Positions 27,938-37,500 of a DNA stretch of 64,000 nucleotides are shown in pieces. Source of the DNA: Enhydrobacter sp. GTDB lineage: Bacteria > Pseudomonadota > Alphaproteobacteria > Reyranellales > Reyranellaceae. Numbering within the stretch: position 1 is the stretch's first letter; each line of letters begins with the position of its first letter. A program made the position numbers and the translations under genes. The notes beneath the pieces are model-generated. The model was not told the origin of the DNA and ran no database searches. It worked only from the letters and a program-made list of their open reading frames with translations. The DNA lies in NCBI GenBank assembly GCA_025808875.1, contig CP075528.1:3532473-3596472 (forward strand), read 5' to 3'.

Positions 27938-28531
27938 ATGCATGAGTTGATCTTACTGGCGATCGTCGTCGCCGCCTTGATGGTGGTCACGACGATCGCG
28001 GCAGGAATCGTCGGCCGCCTGCTGCGACCGATCGAGATGGCGCTGGTCGCCGTGGCCGCGATGCTCGCCGTCTTCGTGATGGCGTTCGTCGGCGCCGAAG
28101 TGGCCATGCGATACCTCTTCGTCGCGCCCATACCGGGACATCTCGAGCTCAGCGAACTGCTGATGCCGATCATCGTGTTCCTCGGGCTTTCCTATACCCA
28201 GGCCACGCACGGGCATGTCGGCATGGACCTCGCGCTCGACATGCTGCCGAGGAACGCGCGGCGACGGGCCGTGATGGCGACGCTGCTGGTCAGCATCTTC
28301 ATCTGTTCGGTGCTCGCCTGGTTCAGCGCCAAGAACGCCTGGCAGCTCTGGCTCTACGACGACGTCACCATGTCTCCGCCCTACTTCAAGACATGGCCGA
28401 CGGGCGCCGCGGTAACGCTCGGCTATGCCCTGACGGCGCTGCGCATGTACCTGCAATACCTTCACCTGTGGAATCCGGATCGCTTTCCGGCCAACGAACC
28501 CGAAGCGGGCGGCATGCATGCCGTCGAGTAG
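27938..28531 (+). CDS. dctQ: TRAP transporter small permease (DctQ-type)
   Basis: Small membrane subunit, 197 residues, with an N-terminal helix plus four DctQ-like membrane helices. Family segments are FVGAEVAMRYLF, HLELSELLMPIIVFLGLSYT and HGHVGMDL, then CSVLAWFSAKNAWQLW. It lies 18 nt after dctP and 47 nt before dctM, and bridges the binding protein and large permease. Confidence 0.88.
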   Translation: MHELILLAIVVAALMVVTTIAAGIVGRLLRPIEMALVAVAAMLAVFVMAFVGAEVAMRYLFVAPIPGHLELSELLMPIIVFLGLSYTQATHGHVGMDLALDMLPRNARRRAVMATLLVSIFICSVLAWFSAKNAWQLWLYDDVTMSPPYFKTWPTGAAVTLGYALTALRMYLQYLHLWNPDRFPANEPEAGGMHAVE

Positions 28532-28578
28532 CCACCGCTTCTTCACTGCCGCCCCGACAACCCCGGAAGGTCCGCGTC

Positions 28579-29880
28579 ATGGATACCGTTAGCATCGGCG
28601 TCCTGTCGCTCGTCACGCTGACCTTGATCCTGATGTCGGGCGTGCGCATCGCCTTCGCCACGGCGATCTGCGGCTTCGGCGGATTGTGGATCATGCGGGG
28701 TTACGACCCGGCGGCGGCGCTCTCGGCGCAATCCATCATCGGCCACGCCACCAACTACAACCTGCTGGTGTTGCCGCTCTTCATCATGATGGGCTTCTTC
28801 GCCTACTACGCCAACATCACGCGCGATATCTACTGGACGGCGCGACAATGGCTCGGTCATCTGCCCGGCGGACTCGCGGTCGCCACGGTTGCCGGCAGCG
28901 CCGGCTTCGCGGCGGCCTGCGGCGCCTCGACGGCCTCGGCCGCGGTCATGGGCCGAGTGGCTCTCCCCGAACTCAAGAAATACGGCTACGACGACAAGAT
29001 CGCGACCGGCTGTGTCGCGGCCGGCGGCACGCTCGCCATCATGATCCCGCCGTCGGTGTTGATCGTGATCTACGGCTTCATCGCCGAGGAATCGATCGGT
29101 GCGCTGCTGCTCGCCGGCATCCTGCCGGGGCTGCTGCAGGCGGTGAGCTACATCGCCATGTTGCTGATCCGCTTCAAGATCAATCCCAAGCTGGGGCTGC
29201 CGATCCGCGGCATCACCTGGCGCGACCGTTTCACGTCCCTCAAGGGCGTGTGGGGCATGATCGCCATCATCATGTTCGTCATGGGCAGCATGTACACCGG
29301 CCTCGCCACGCCCACGGAAGCCGCCGGCGTCGGAGCGTTGGGAGCGCTCCTGCTCGCGATTCCCCGCATGCGCTTCAAGGAGTTCCGGGCTGCCCTGGTC
29401 GAGACGGTGCGGACGACTTCGCTCATCTTCGCGATCATCACCGGCGTATTGATCTTCGTCCACTTCCTCGGCTTCACCGGCACGCCGGCGGCGATCGCCG
29501 CGAGCATCACCGGTCTCGACGTGCCGCCGATCGTGATCCTGATCGGCATCCTGGCGCTCTATCTCGTGCTCGGCATGTTCATCGACGGCATCGGCATGGT
29601 GCTGCTGACCGTGCCGATCATCCTGCCGACCATCAAGGCGCTCGGCATCGACCCCATCGTGTTCGGCATCCTGGTGGTGCGCATGGTCGAGATCGGGCTG
29701 ATGACGCCGCCGGTCGGCCTCAACGTCTATGTCCTGAAGGGCGTCGCAAAAAACGTCAGCATGGGTGACATCTTCCGCGGCTGCGGCTGGTTCGTCGCGG
29801 TCGACATCGTCAACGTGGCGATCCTGCTCGCCTTCCCGGAGATCATCCTGATCATCCCGCAGACGATGATAAAATCCTGA
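28579..29880 (+). CDS. dctM: TRAP transporter large permease (DctM-type)
   Basis: Ion-coupled translocating subunit, 433 residues with about 12 membrane helices. Typical DctM stretches are LPLFIMMGFFAYYANI, GFAAACGASTASAAVMG, IMIPPSVLIVIYGFIAEESI and GLMTPPVGLNVYVLKGV. Start at 28579 (MDTVSIGVLSL). Last gene of the dctPQM operon, convergent with the FMN oxidase gene and 12 nt from it. Confidence 0.95.
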   Translation: MDTVSIGVLSLVTLTLILMSGVRIAFATAICGFGGLWIMRGYDPAAALSAQSIIGHATNYNLLVLPLFIMMGFFAYYANITRDIYWTARQWLGHLPGGLAVATVAGSAGFAAACGASTASAAVMGRVALPELKKYGYDDKIATGCVAAGGTLAIMIPPSVLIVIYGFIAEESIGALLLAGILPGLLQAVSYIAMLLIRFKINPKLGLPIRGITWRDRFTSLKGVWGMIAIIMFVMGSMYTGLATPTEAAGVGALGALLLAIPRMRFKEFRAALVETVRTTSLIFAIITGVLIFVHFLGFTGTPAAIAASITGLDVPPIVILIGILALYLVLGMFIDGIGMVLLTVPIILPTIKALGIDPIVFGILVVRMVEIGLMTPPVGLNVYVLKGVAKNVSMGDIFRGCGWFVAVDIVNVAILLAFPEIILIIPQTMIKS

Positions 29881-29892
29881 CGCCGCGGGCCG

Positions 29893-30978
29893 TCAGTAGC
29901 CTTCACGCAGCAGCGGGAAGGCCGAATGCACGCCGGGCTCGGTGGCCGGCGCGGCGGCGGCGATGTAGCTCCTGTCGAGTTGATCGAGGCGGGTGACGCC
30001 CAGCAGGCCCATGACCTCCTTCATCTCCTCCTCGAGCAACTCGACCATGCGCTCGATGCCGGCAGCGCCCGAGGCGGCGAGGCCGTAGCAATAGAGTCGG
30101 CCGAGACCGACCCAGTCGGCGCCCATCGCGATCGCCTTGACGATGTCGGAGCCGCGGCTGAACGAGCCGTCGACGATGATCCTGGCGCGGCCCGCCACCG
30201 TCTCGACGATCTCGGGCAGGACCGCCGCCGAGCCGCGGCCATGGTCGAGCTGGCGGCCGCCGTGGTTCGAACAGTAGACCGCCCAGACGCCGTGCTGGCA
30301 GGCGATCTCGGCGTCCTCCGCCGTACCGATGCCCTTCAGCAGGAATTTCACGTCGGGGAACCTGTCCTTCATCCGCTTGAAATTGTCCCAGGCGAAGGCG
30401 GCCTGGTGGTCCTGGCCCGTCGCCGCCGTGCGCCACGACTTGACGAAGCGCTTGGCGATGTCGCGCTCGCGCCGCGAATAGACCTGGGTGTCGACAGTGA
30501 TGCAGAAGGCGTCGTAGCCCGCGCCCATCGCCTGCTTGACCCGCTCGGCCACCCAGGCGTCGTCGCCGCGCACGTAGAGCTGGTAGATCTTGGGGCCGGC
30601 GCCGCCCTTGACGATGTCCTCGAGCCTGAGCGTCGTCACCGAGCTGATCATCATGCCGACGCCGCCGGCCCCGGCGCCCCTGGCCACCGTGATGCCGCCG
30701 CCGGGCTCGAAGGATTCGAGCGAGCCGACCGGTGCGAGGATCACCGGAATCCTGAGCTTGCGGCCGAAGATCTCCGACGAGGGGTCGATCTTCGAGACGT
30801 CGCGCAGGACGCGCGGGCGGAAGGCGATCGAGTCGAGCGCCATGCGGTTGCGGCGCAGCGTCGTCTCCGTCTCGGTGCCACCGATGAGGTAGTCCCAGAT
30901 GTTGGCGTTGAGCCGCACTTTCGCCGCTTTCACGAGTTCGTGCAGGGCGACGTACTCGTTCTCCAACCCGCTTGCCAT
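29893..30978 (-). CDS. FMN-dependent alpha-hydroxy acid oxidase/dehydrogenase
   Basis: TIM-barrel flavoenzyme of 361 residues in the glycolate oxidase/lactate dehydrogenase (LldD) family, converting L-2-hydroxy acids to 2-oxo acids. Motifs: ILAPVGSLESFEPGGGITVA near 80-99, KIYQLYVRGD, FCITVDTQV, and the active-site SNHGGRQLDHGRG with catalytic His and Arg. The C-terminal GADWVGLGRLYCYGLAASG closes the barrel. It starts 55 nt from the divergent TauD-family gene. It faces the end of a TRAP transporter for organic acids, which may be coincidental. Confidence 0.9.
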   Translation of the reverse strand: MASGLENEYVALHELVKAAKVRLNANIWDYLIGGTETETTLRRNRMALDSIAFRPRVLRDVSKIDPSSEIFGRKLRIPVILAPVGSLESFEPGGGITVARGAGAGGVGMMISSVTTLRLEDIVKGGAGPKIYQLYVRGDDAWVAERVKQAMGAGYDAFCITVDTQVYSRRERDIAKRFVKSWRTAATGQDHQAAFAWDNFKRMKDRFPDVKFLLKGIGTAEDAEIACQHGVWAVYCSNHGGRQLDHGRGSAAVLPEIVETVAGRARIIVDGSFSRGSDIVKAIAMGADWVGLGRLYCYGLAASGAAGIERMVELLEEEMKEVMGLLGVTRLDQLDRSYIAAAAPATEPGVHSAFPLLREGY

Positions 30979-31033
30979 GGTTCCCCCGGACTATTCGGGC
31001 TAGGATTAGCCCAATAAGCAATGGGAGGAAACG

Positions 31034-32005
31034 ATGCCGGTTCGCTCTGCCGCACCGCGCAAGGCGGCAACGTCCGAGGTCCGCGTCAGGCCCCTCAACG
31101 GGTTCATCGGCGCCGAGATCGAGGGTGTCGACCTGCGCCGCCCGCTTTCGCCCGAGCAGTTCCGCATCGTCCACGACGCCTTCGTGCACTACGAGGTGAT
31201 CGTGATGCGCGACCAGGACATCACGGTCGACGAGCAGATGGCCTTCGGCGCGCTGTTCGGCGAGCTCTCGATCCATCCCTTCTCGCCCAACCTGCCCGAC
31301 AAGCCCGAAGTCATCATTCTCGACTACTCGGCCGACAATCCGCCGGCCCTGACCGACATCTGGCACGCCGACGAGACGTTCCGGGAGGCGCCGCCGATGG
31401 CCACCATCCTGCGTGCCAAGGTGGTGCCCGAGGTCGGCGGCGACACGCTGTTTTCCAGCATGAGCGCCGCCTATCGCGGACTTTCCGAGCGCATGAAGCA
31501 ACACATCCACGGGCTCGAGGCGCTGCACGACTTCAAGCCGTGGCGGCCGCTGTTCGGCGAGCGGGACCGCGCCAGGCTGCGCCAGCTCGAGGACCAGTTC
31601 CCCAATCCCTGGCACCCCGTGGTGCGCGTGCATCCCGTCTCGGGCCGCCGCGTTCTCTATGTCAACCGGCAGTTCTGCGTGCGCCTCAAGGGACTCAAGC
31701 CGGACGAGAGCGACACGCTTCTGGAGTACCTTTATCGACAGGCGACGATCCCGGAGTATCAGCTTCGGGTGAAGTGGCAACCCAATACGCTGGTGATGTG
31801 GGATAACCGGTCGGTGCTGCACTACGCGGCGCACGATTACTATCCTGCGCGCCGCGTCATGGAGCGTGTGACCGTGAAGGGCGACCGGCCGATCGGGGTA
31901 CGCGGCGCCTACGCACCCGATACCGTTCCCGCCAATGGGACCGTCAAGCCGAGTATCCCGGAAGGCATGCGGCCTGGCCCAAGACGTGCGTTCGACCGGT
32001 ACTGA
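31034..32005 (+). CDS. TauD/TfdA family 2-oxoglutarate-dependent dioxygenase
   Basis: Fe(II)/2-oxoglutarate dioxygenase of 323 residues. The iron triad is visible: His111 and Asp113 (WHADETF) and His263 (NRSVLHYAAHDY), with the 2-oxoglutarate-binding Arg274 in ARRVMERV. N-terminal IGAEIEGVDLRRPLS is the TauD/TfdA start pattern. Family substrates include taurine, alkyl sulfates and phenoxyacetates; nothing here decides. GGAGGAAACG precedes the ATG at 31034. The orphan binding protein follows at 54 nt on the same strand and may be co-transcribed. Confidence 0.92.
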   Translation: MPVRSAAPRKAATSEVRVRPLNGFIGAEIEGVDLRRPLSPEQFRIVHDAFVHYEVIVMRDQDITVDEQMAFGALFGELSIHPFSPNLPDKPEVIILDYSADNPPALTDIWHADETFREAPPMATILRAKVVPEVGGDTLFSSMSAAYRGLSERMKQHIHGLEALHDFKPWRPLFGERDRARLRQLEDQFPNPWHPVVRVHPVSGRRVLYVNRQFCVRLKGLKPDESDTLLEYLYRQATIPEYQLRVKWQPNTLVMWDNRSVLHYAAHDYYPARRVMERVTVKGDRPIGVRGAYAPDTVPANGTVKPSIPEGMRPGPRRAFDRY

Positions 32006-32059
32006 TTTTCGACATCATCGGGGCCATATTGTGCTGTGGGTAGAGCACACGAGGATGGG

Positions 32060-33970
32060 ATGAAAAGGCGTGTTTTCGCGGCAGTAATCGTTCTCGGCAC
32101 CTTCTTCCTGGGGCCGCTGGCGACGGCCAATCCCCTGCCGACGATGCAAGAGACACCCTCCCTCGCCGAGCAGGTGAAATCGGGCGCGCTGCCTCCGGTC
32201 GCCAAGCGCATCCCCGAGCAGCCTTCCATCGTGCAGCACTTCCCCGGCGGCGACGGCATGGGTCGGGTGGGCGGCGACTTGAACATCCTGATCGGCGGGC
32301 CGCGCGACACGCGCCTGATGACGATCTACGCCAATGCGCGCCTGATCGTCTACGACGACAAGTTCAAGCTCCATCCCGACATCCTCGAGAGCTACGACGT
32401 CAAGGAAGGCCGCGAGTTCACCCTGAAGCTGCGGGCCGGGCACAAATGGTCGGACGGCCACCCCTTCACCACCGAGGATTTCCGCTATTTCTGGGAAGAT
32501 GTCGCCAACAACAAGGAGCTGTCGCCGCGCGGGCCGCCCGTCGAGTTGCTGGTCGACGGCAGGCCGCCGAAGGTCGAGATCATCGACGAGCGCACGGTCC
32601 GCTACACCTGGGACAAGCCCAACCCCTACTTCATCCCCAGCCAGGCGCGAGCCGCGCCGCTCTGGCTGTACCGCCCCGCACACTACCTGAAGAAGTTCCA
32701 CATCAAGTACACGCCGGCCGAGGAGATCGCCAAGGCGGCCAGGGGTGGGCAGAGCATCAAGTGGGTGCAGATCCATCGTCGCGTCGATGTCATGTACAAC
32801 AACGACAATCCCGACCTGCCCACGCTCAACGCCTGGGTGCTGACGACGGCGCCGCCGGCGCAACGCTTCGTGTTCGCGCGCAACCCCTACTACTACCGGA
32901 TCGACGAGCAGGGCGTGCAGCTTCCCTATCTCGACCGAATCATCTTCACGGTGGTGGCTCCCAACCTGGTGCCGGCCAAGGCCGGCCTCGGCGAGGCCGA
33001 CCTGCAGCCGCGCTACCTCAACATGCGGGACTACACGTTCCTGCAGAAGAGCAGCAAGACCTCGGGCGTGCTGGTGCGCCTGTGGGAGTCGGGCTCGGGC
33101 GCCCAGATCGCGCTCTATCCGAACCTCAACGCCAAGGACGAGGTATGGCGCAAGGTGATGCGCGACGCGCGCTTCCGCCATGCCCTCTCGCTCGGCATCG
33201 ATCGCGCCGAGCTCAACGAGGTCGTCTATATCGGCCTCGCCAAGCCCTCGAACAACACGATCATGGACCGTTCGGAGCTCTTCAAGCCCGAGTACGCGAC
33301 GAAGTGGGCCAACTACGACCCGAAGCTGGCCAACAAACTGCTCGACGAGATGGGCTTGGCCAAGCGCAACGACCAGGGCATCCGCCGGCTGCCCGACGGC
33401 CGTCCGGCGACCATCGTGGTCGAGCACACCAGCGAGGAGACCGAGGACAACGACGCGCTGGCCCTCATCACCGACCATTGGAAGAAGATCGGTATCCAGC
33501 TCCTGGCCAAGCCGCAGACGCGCGAGAACTTCCGCCTGCGCGTCTCGTCCGGCGATGCGATCATGACGGCCTACGCCGGCGTCACGACGGCGGTGCCGAC
33601 CGTCGACACCAGCCCGAAAGAGTTCGCCCCCACCATGCAGGGTGGCCTTCAGTGGCCGCAATGGGGCATGTTCGTCGAATCGAACGGTACGCAGGGTGAG
33701 AAGTGCGACTTGCCGGAAGCCTGCAAGCTGCTCGACTATCTCTCCGAGTGGGAGCGTTCGGCCGATCCCGCGGTGCGCCAGAAGGCGTGGGAAAACATCC
33801 TGCAGACCCACGCGGATCAGACCTTCTCCATCGGCACGGTCAACGGCATCCTGCAGCCGATCGTGGTCAGCCCCAAGCTGCGCAACGTGCCGGAGAAGGG
33901 CTACTACGCCTGGGATCCCGGCGGATACATCGGCCTCTACAAGCCCGACACGTTCTGGCTGAAGGAATAG
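32060..33970 (+). CDS. Orphan family-5 ABC substrate-binding protein
   Basis: Extracellular solute-binding protein of peptide/opine type, 636 residues, longer than usual (about 530). Start MKRRVFAAVIVLGTFFLGP with cleavage near ATAN (about 24). Segments VGGDLNILIG, FTLKLRAGHKWSDGHPFTTEDF and LRVSSGDAIMTAY are family-like. The long N-terminal insert (LPTMQETPSLAEQVKSGALP) matches a subgroup of large family-5 proteins. GAGG precedes the ATG by 5 nt. No permease or ATPase is adjacent, so it must share a transporter encoded elsewhere. Confidence 0.88.
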   Translation: MKRRVFAAVIVLGTFFLGPLATANPLPTMQETPSLAEQVKSGALPPVAKRIPEQPSIVQHFPGGDGMGRVGGDLNILIGGPRDTRLMTIYANARLIVYDDKFKLHPDILESYDVKEGREFTLKLRAGHKWSDGHPFTTEDFRYFWEDVANNKELSPRGPPVELLVDGRPPKVEIIDERTVRYTWDKPNPYFIPSQARAAPLWLYRPAHYLKKFHIKYTPAEEIAKAARGGQSIKWVQIHRRVDVMYNNDNPDLPTLNAWVLTTAPPAQRFVFARNPYYYRIDEQGVQLPYLDRIIFTVVAPNLVPAKAGLGEADLQPRYLNMRDYTFLQKSSKTSGVLVRLWESGSGAQIALYPNLNAKDEVWRKVMRDARFRHALSLGIDRAELNEVVYIGLAKPSNNTIMDRSELFKPEYATKWANYDPKLANKLLDEMGLAKRNDQGIRRLPDGRPATIVVEHTSEETEDNDALALITDHWKKIGIQLLAKPQTRENFRLRVSSGDAIMTAYAGVTTAVPTVDTSPKEFAPTMQGGLQWPQWGMFVESNGTQGEKCDLPEACKLLDYLSEWERSADPAVRQKAWENILQTHADQTFSIGTVNGILQPIVVSPKLRNVPEKGYYAWDPGGYIGLYKPDTFWLKE

Positions 33971-34534
33971 CTACCGTTCCGGCTTGGCTTTCCAGGCGGC
34001 GACCAGGCCGTCGCCTTGGGCGATCGCCGCCCGACTCATGCGCGCCATGACATGGTCCCGGTTGGCGGCGGAATCGGCCAGCACGAACCACTTATAGGCT
34101 TGCACGTCGTCGCGCCGCACGCCGCGCCCCGTGGCATACATGGCGCCGAGATTGGCCTGGGACGGCCGGTAACCCTGGTTGGCGGCGCGCGTGTACCAGG
34201 TGACGGCCGCCGCGAGCGCATACTCCGCCGGCAGACCGTGGCCCGCCTCGTACATGTGCGCGAGATTGTGCTGGGCGACGACATGGCCCTGGTCGGCGGC
34301 GCGACGGTACCATTGGGCGGCGGCGGCGTGGTCCTGCGCCATGCCGCGGCCAAGATCGCAAAGCACCCCCATCCAGAACTGCGCGTCGGCATCGCCCTTA
34401 TCGGCCGCCGCACCCCAGATCTCTAGCGCAGACGCGTCGTCGCCGCGATCGTAGGCAGCCTTGCCGTCCTCGACCGGGCCGGCCAGCGCCGGCGCCGCGA
34501 GGACAAGCAGCAGTAGAAGGATCACCCGTATCAC
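33971..34534 (-). CDS. Secreted Sel1-repeat (TPR-like) protein
   Basis: Protein of 187 residues with signal peptide MIRVILLLLLVLAAPALAGP and about three Sel1-like repeats: DADAQFWMGVLCDLGRGMAQ, HVVAQHNLAHMYEAGHGLPA and RPSQANLGAMYATGRGVRRD, each followed by an AAxWYxxAAxQG helix. Such repeats mediate protein-protein contact in the periplasm or envelope. The partner is unknown. It ends directly against the binding-protein stop and starts 12 nt after the acyl-CoA carboxylase stop on the same strand. Confidence 0.88.
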   Translation of the reverse strand: MIRVILLLLLVLAAPALAGPVEDGKAAYDRGDDASALEIWGAAADKGDADAQFWMGVLCDLGRGMAQDHAAAAQWYRRAADQGHVVAQHNLAHMYEAGHGLPAEYALAAAVTWYTRAANQGYRPSQANLGAMYATGRGVRRDDVQAYKWFVLADSAANRDHVMARMSRAAIAQGDGLVAAWKAKPER

Positions 34535-34546
34535 AACGGACGCAGT

Positions 34547-37500
34547 CTACCACGTATCGATGTTGGGGCGCTTCTTGTGCCGGAGCGGCTCGCGCCTGGG
34601 GGCCGCGAGCAGGCCGGTGGCGATCCAGCGCCGCGACTCGGCGGGGTCGATCACCTCGTCGACTTCGAAATAGGTCGCGGTGCTCAATGCCTTGCCGCGG
34701 GCATAGGCCGCCGCCACCATCTTGTCGAACAGCGCGCGCCGCTCGGCCGGATCGCCGATCGCCTCCAATTCCTTGCGATAGCCCAGCTTGACCGCGCCCT
34801 CGAGCCCCATGCCGCCAAACTCGCCGGTCGGCCAGGCGATGGCGAAGGTGCCGGCGTGAAAGGACCCGCCGGCCATAGCCTGCGCGCCGAGCCCGTAGGC
34901 CTTGCGCAGCACGATGGTGCCGAATGGAACGGTGAGGTTGGCACCGGTCACGAAGAGCCGCGAACAGTGGCGCACCAGCGCCGTCTTCTCGATCTCGGGG
35001 CCGACCATCATGCCCGGCGTGTCGCACAGGAACAGCACCGGCAGATCGAAGGCGTCGCAGAGCTGGAGGAAGCGCGCCGCCTTGTCCGAGCCGTCCGAAT
35101 CGATGGCGCCGGCGAGATGCGTCGGGTTGTTGGCGACGATGCCGAACGGCTTGCCCTCGACGCGGGCGAGCGCCGTCACCATACCGGGCCCGAAGGCGCG
35201 CCGGATCTCTAGCACCGAGCCTTCGTCGGCGAGCGTGTCGATCACGGTACGGACGTCGTAGACGCGCAGACGATTCTCGGGGATCGCCCGACGCAGCAGC
35301 CGCTGGTCGGCGCAGCGCCAGTCGGGCAGAGCGCCCTGGAAATACGAGAGATACTTCTTGGCGACGGCGACCGCTTCCTGTTCGTCCTCGACCGCGATGT
35401 CGACCGTGCCGTTGGGCACCTGCACGCTCATCGGGCCGACTTCCTCGGGCGCGAAGACGCCGAGATTGCCGCCCTCGATCATCGCCGGCCCCCCCATGCC
35501 GATCGACGAATTCCTGGTCGCGATCACCACGTCGCAGCAACCGAGGATCGCGGCGTTGCCGGCGAAGCAGCGGCCCGAGTTGATGCCGACCAGCGGCGAC
35601 ACGCCGCTCAGCCGGCCGAAGATGTGGAACGCCATGGTGTTCAGGCCGGCGACCGACTGGACGTCGACGTCGCCCGGCCGTCCGCCGCCGCCCTCGGTGA
35701 AGAAAACCAGCGGCAGCCGGTCGGCCTCGACGATCTCGAACAGCCGATCCTTCTTGTGATGGTTGGTCTTGCCCTGGGTGCCGGCGAGCACCGTGTAGTC
35801 GTAGTGGGCGATCGCCGTGCGCGAGCGCTCGGGCCCGAACAACGCGCCGTTGACGCAGCCGATGCCGGTGATCAGTCCGTCGGCCGGCGTCTTCTCGATC
35901 AGGTCCTCCTGCGTCCGGCGCGTCCGCTGGCTGGCGATGGCGAAGGCGCCCCATTCGATGAAGGAACCGGGGTCGATCAGGTCGTTCAGGTTCTCGCGCG
36001 CCGTGCGCTGGTTGGTCTTGCGTCGTCGCGCCACCGAATCGGGCCTTCTGTCGTCCAGCGTCATGGCGCGACGCTCGAAATATTCGGCAAGATCAGGACG
36101 GATGTGGTCGAGATCGATCGTTTCGGCCACGGTCGCCCCTCGCACCTCGACGTCGGCCTCCTCGACGAAGAGCAGCGCATGGCCTTCATAGATGGTCTCA
36201 CCCGCCTCGACCGCGATCCGTCGCACGTAGCCTCGCGCCGGACTCCTGATCTCGTGCTGCATCTTCATGGCATCCATGATCAGGAGCGGCTGACCGACCG
36301 CGACAGCGTCCCCTTCCTCGACGGCGATACTGACGATCGTGCCTTGCATGGGCGCCGGCACCGGCACCGTGCCTTCCGGAGCATTGCTCGCGGAGGCGGC
36401 CGCGTCGCCCTGCGATTTTCCGTAAGCCAGGACAGCCAACGGATCGATGGCATCGACCCGCGCGCCGGCTTGCCGCGGCGGCACCGGCGGCTTCTCGAAT
36501 TGTTCTGCGACTTCCACCAGACGCGCGGCGTGCTCGTCGATGAAACGCGTGTGGACCTTGTTGGCGCGAAGTGCCTTGTCGGCGATCAGCGCGCGCAGAA
36601 AGCCGATGTTCGAGGGCGCACCTTCCAGGCGGAACGCCATCAGGGAGCGCTCGGCCCGGATCAGCGCCGCCTCGAACGTCTCGCCGTGCACGATCACCTT
36701 TGCGAGCAACGAATCGAAGTTCGGATTGGTGCGGTAGCCGGCATAGCCATAGGTGTCGACACGCACGCCGAGTCCGGTTGGTGGCTCGAAAACGCCGAGA
36801 GTGCCACCGCTGGGCTTGGCCGAGCCGTCGGCGGTCATGGTTTCGAGATTGACGCGAAGCTGGATAGCGTGGCCGCGCGGGCCTTCACTCTCGGGCAGAA
36901 CGCCGCTCAATTGCGCCTTCACCAGGTCGACACCCCACACTTCCTCGGTGACGGTGTGCTCGACCTGCAGGCGCGGATTGGCCTCGATGAAGAAGAAGGC
37001 ATCGCCATCGACCAGGAACTCGAACGTGCCGAGGCTCCTGTACTTTACCGCCTTGGCCATCGCGGCTGCAGCTCCGACGATCCTTTTCCGCAACGCCGCC
37101 GACAAGCCCGGACTCGGCGCCATTTCGACGATCTTCTGGCTACGCCGCTGCAGGCTGCACTCGCGCTCTCCCAGAGCGACGATGCGTCCTTTGCCGTCGC
37201 CCACGATCTGGATCTCGATGTGGCGCGCCCTTCCGACCAGGCGCTCGGCATAGAGAGCACCGTTGCCGAAGGCAGCCTCGGCCTCGGCAGAGGCGCGGGC
37301 GAAAGCCTCGGTGATCTCGTCTTCCTGCCTGACCAGCCGCATGCCACGCCCACCACCCCCGGCGATCGCCTTGATGACGATTCCCGCCTTGGCGTGCTTT
37401 CTGAAGAACGTGGCGATGCCCGCAGCATTCGTCGGCCCCTCGGTGCCGGGCAACACTGGCACCTTGCATCTGACGGCATGCGCGCGCGCCCGTGCCTTGT

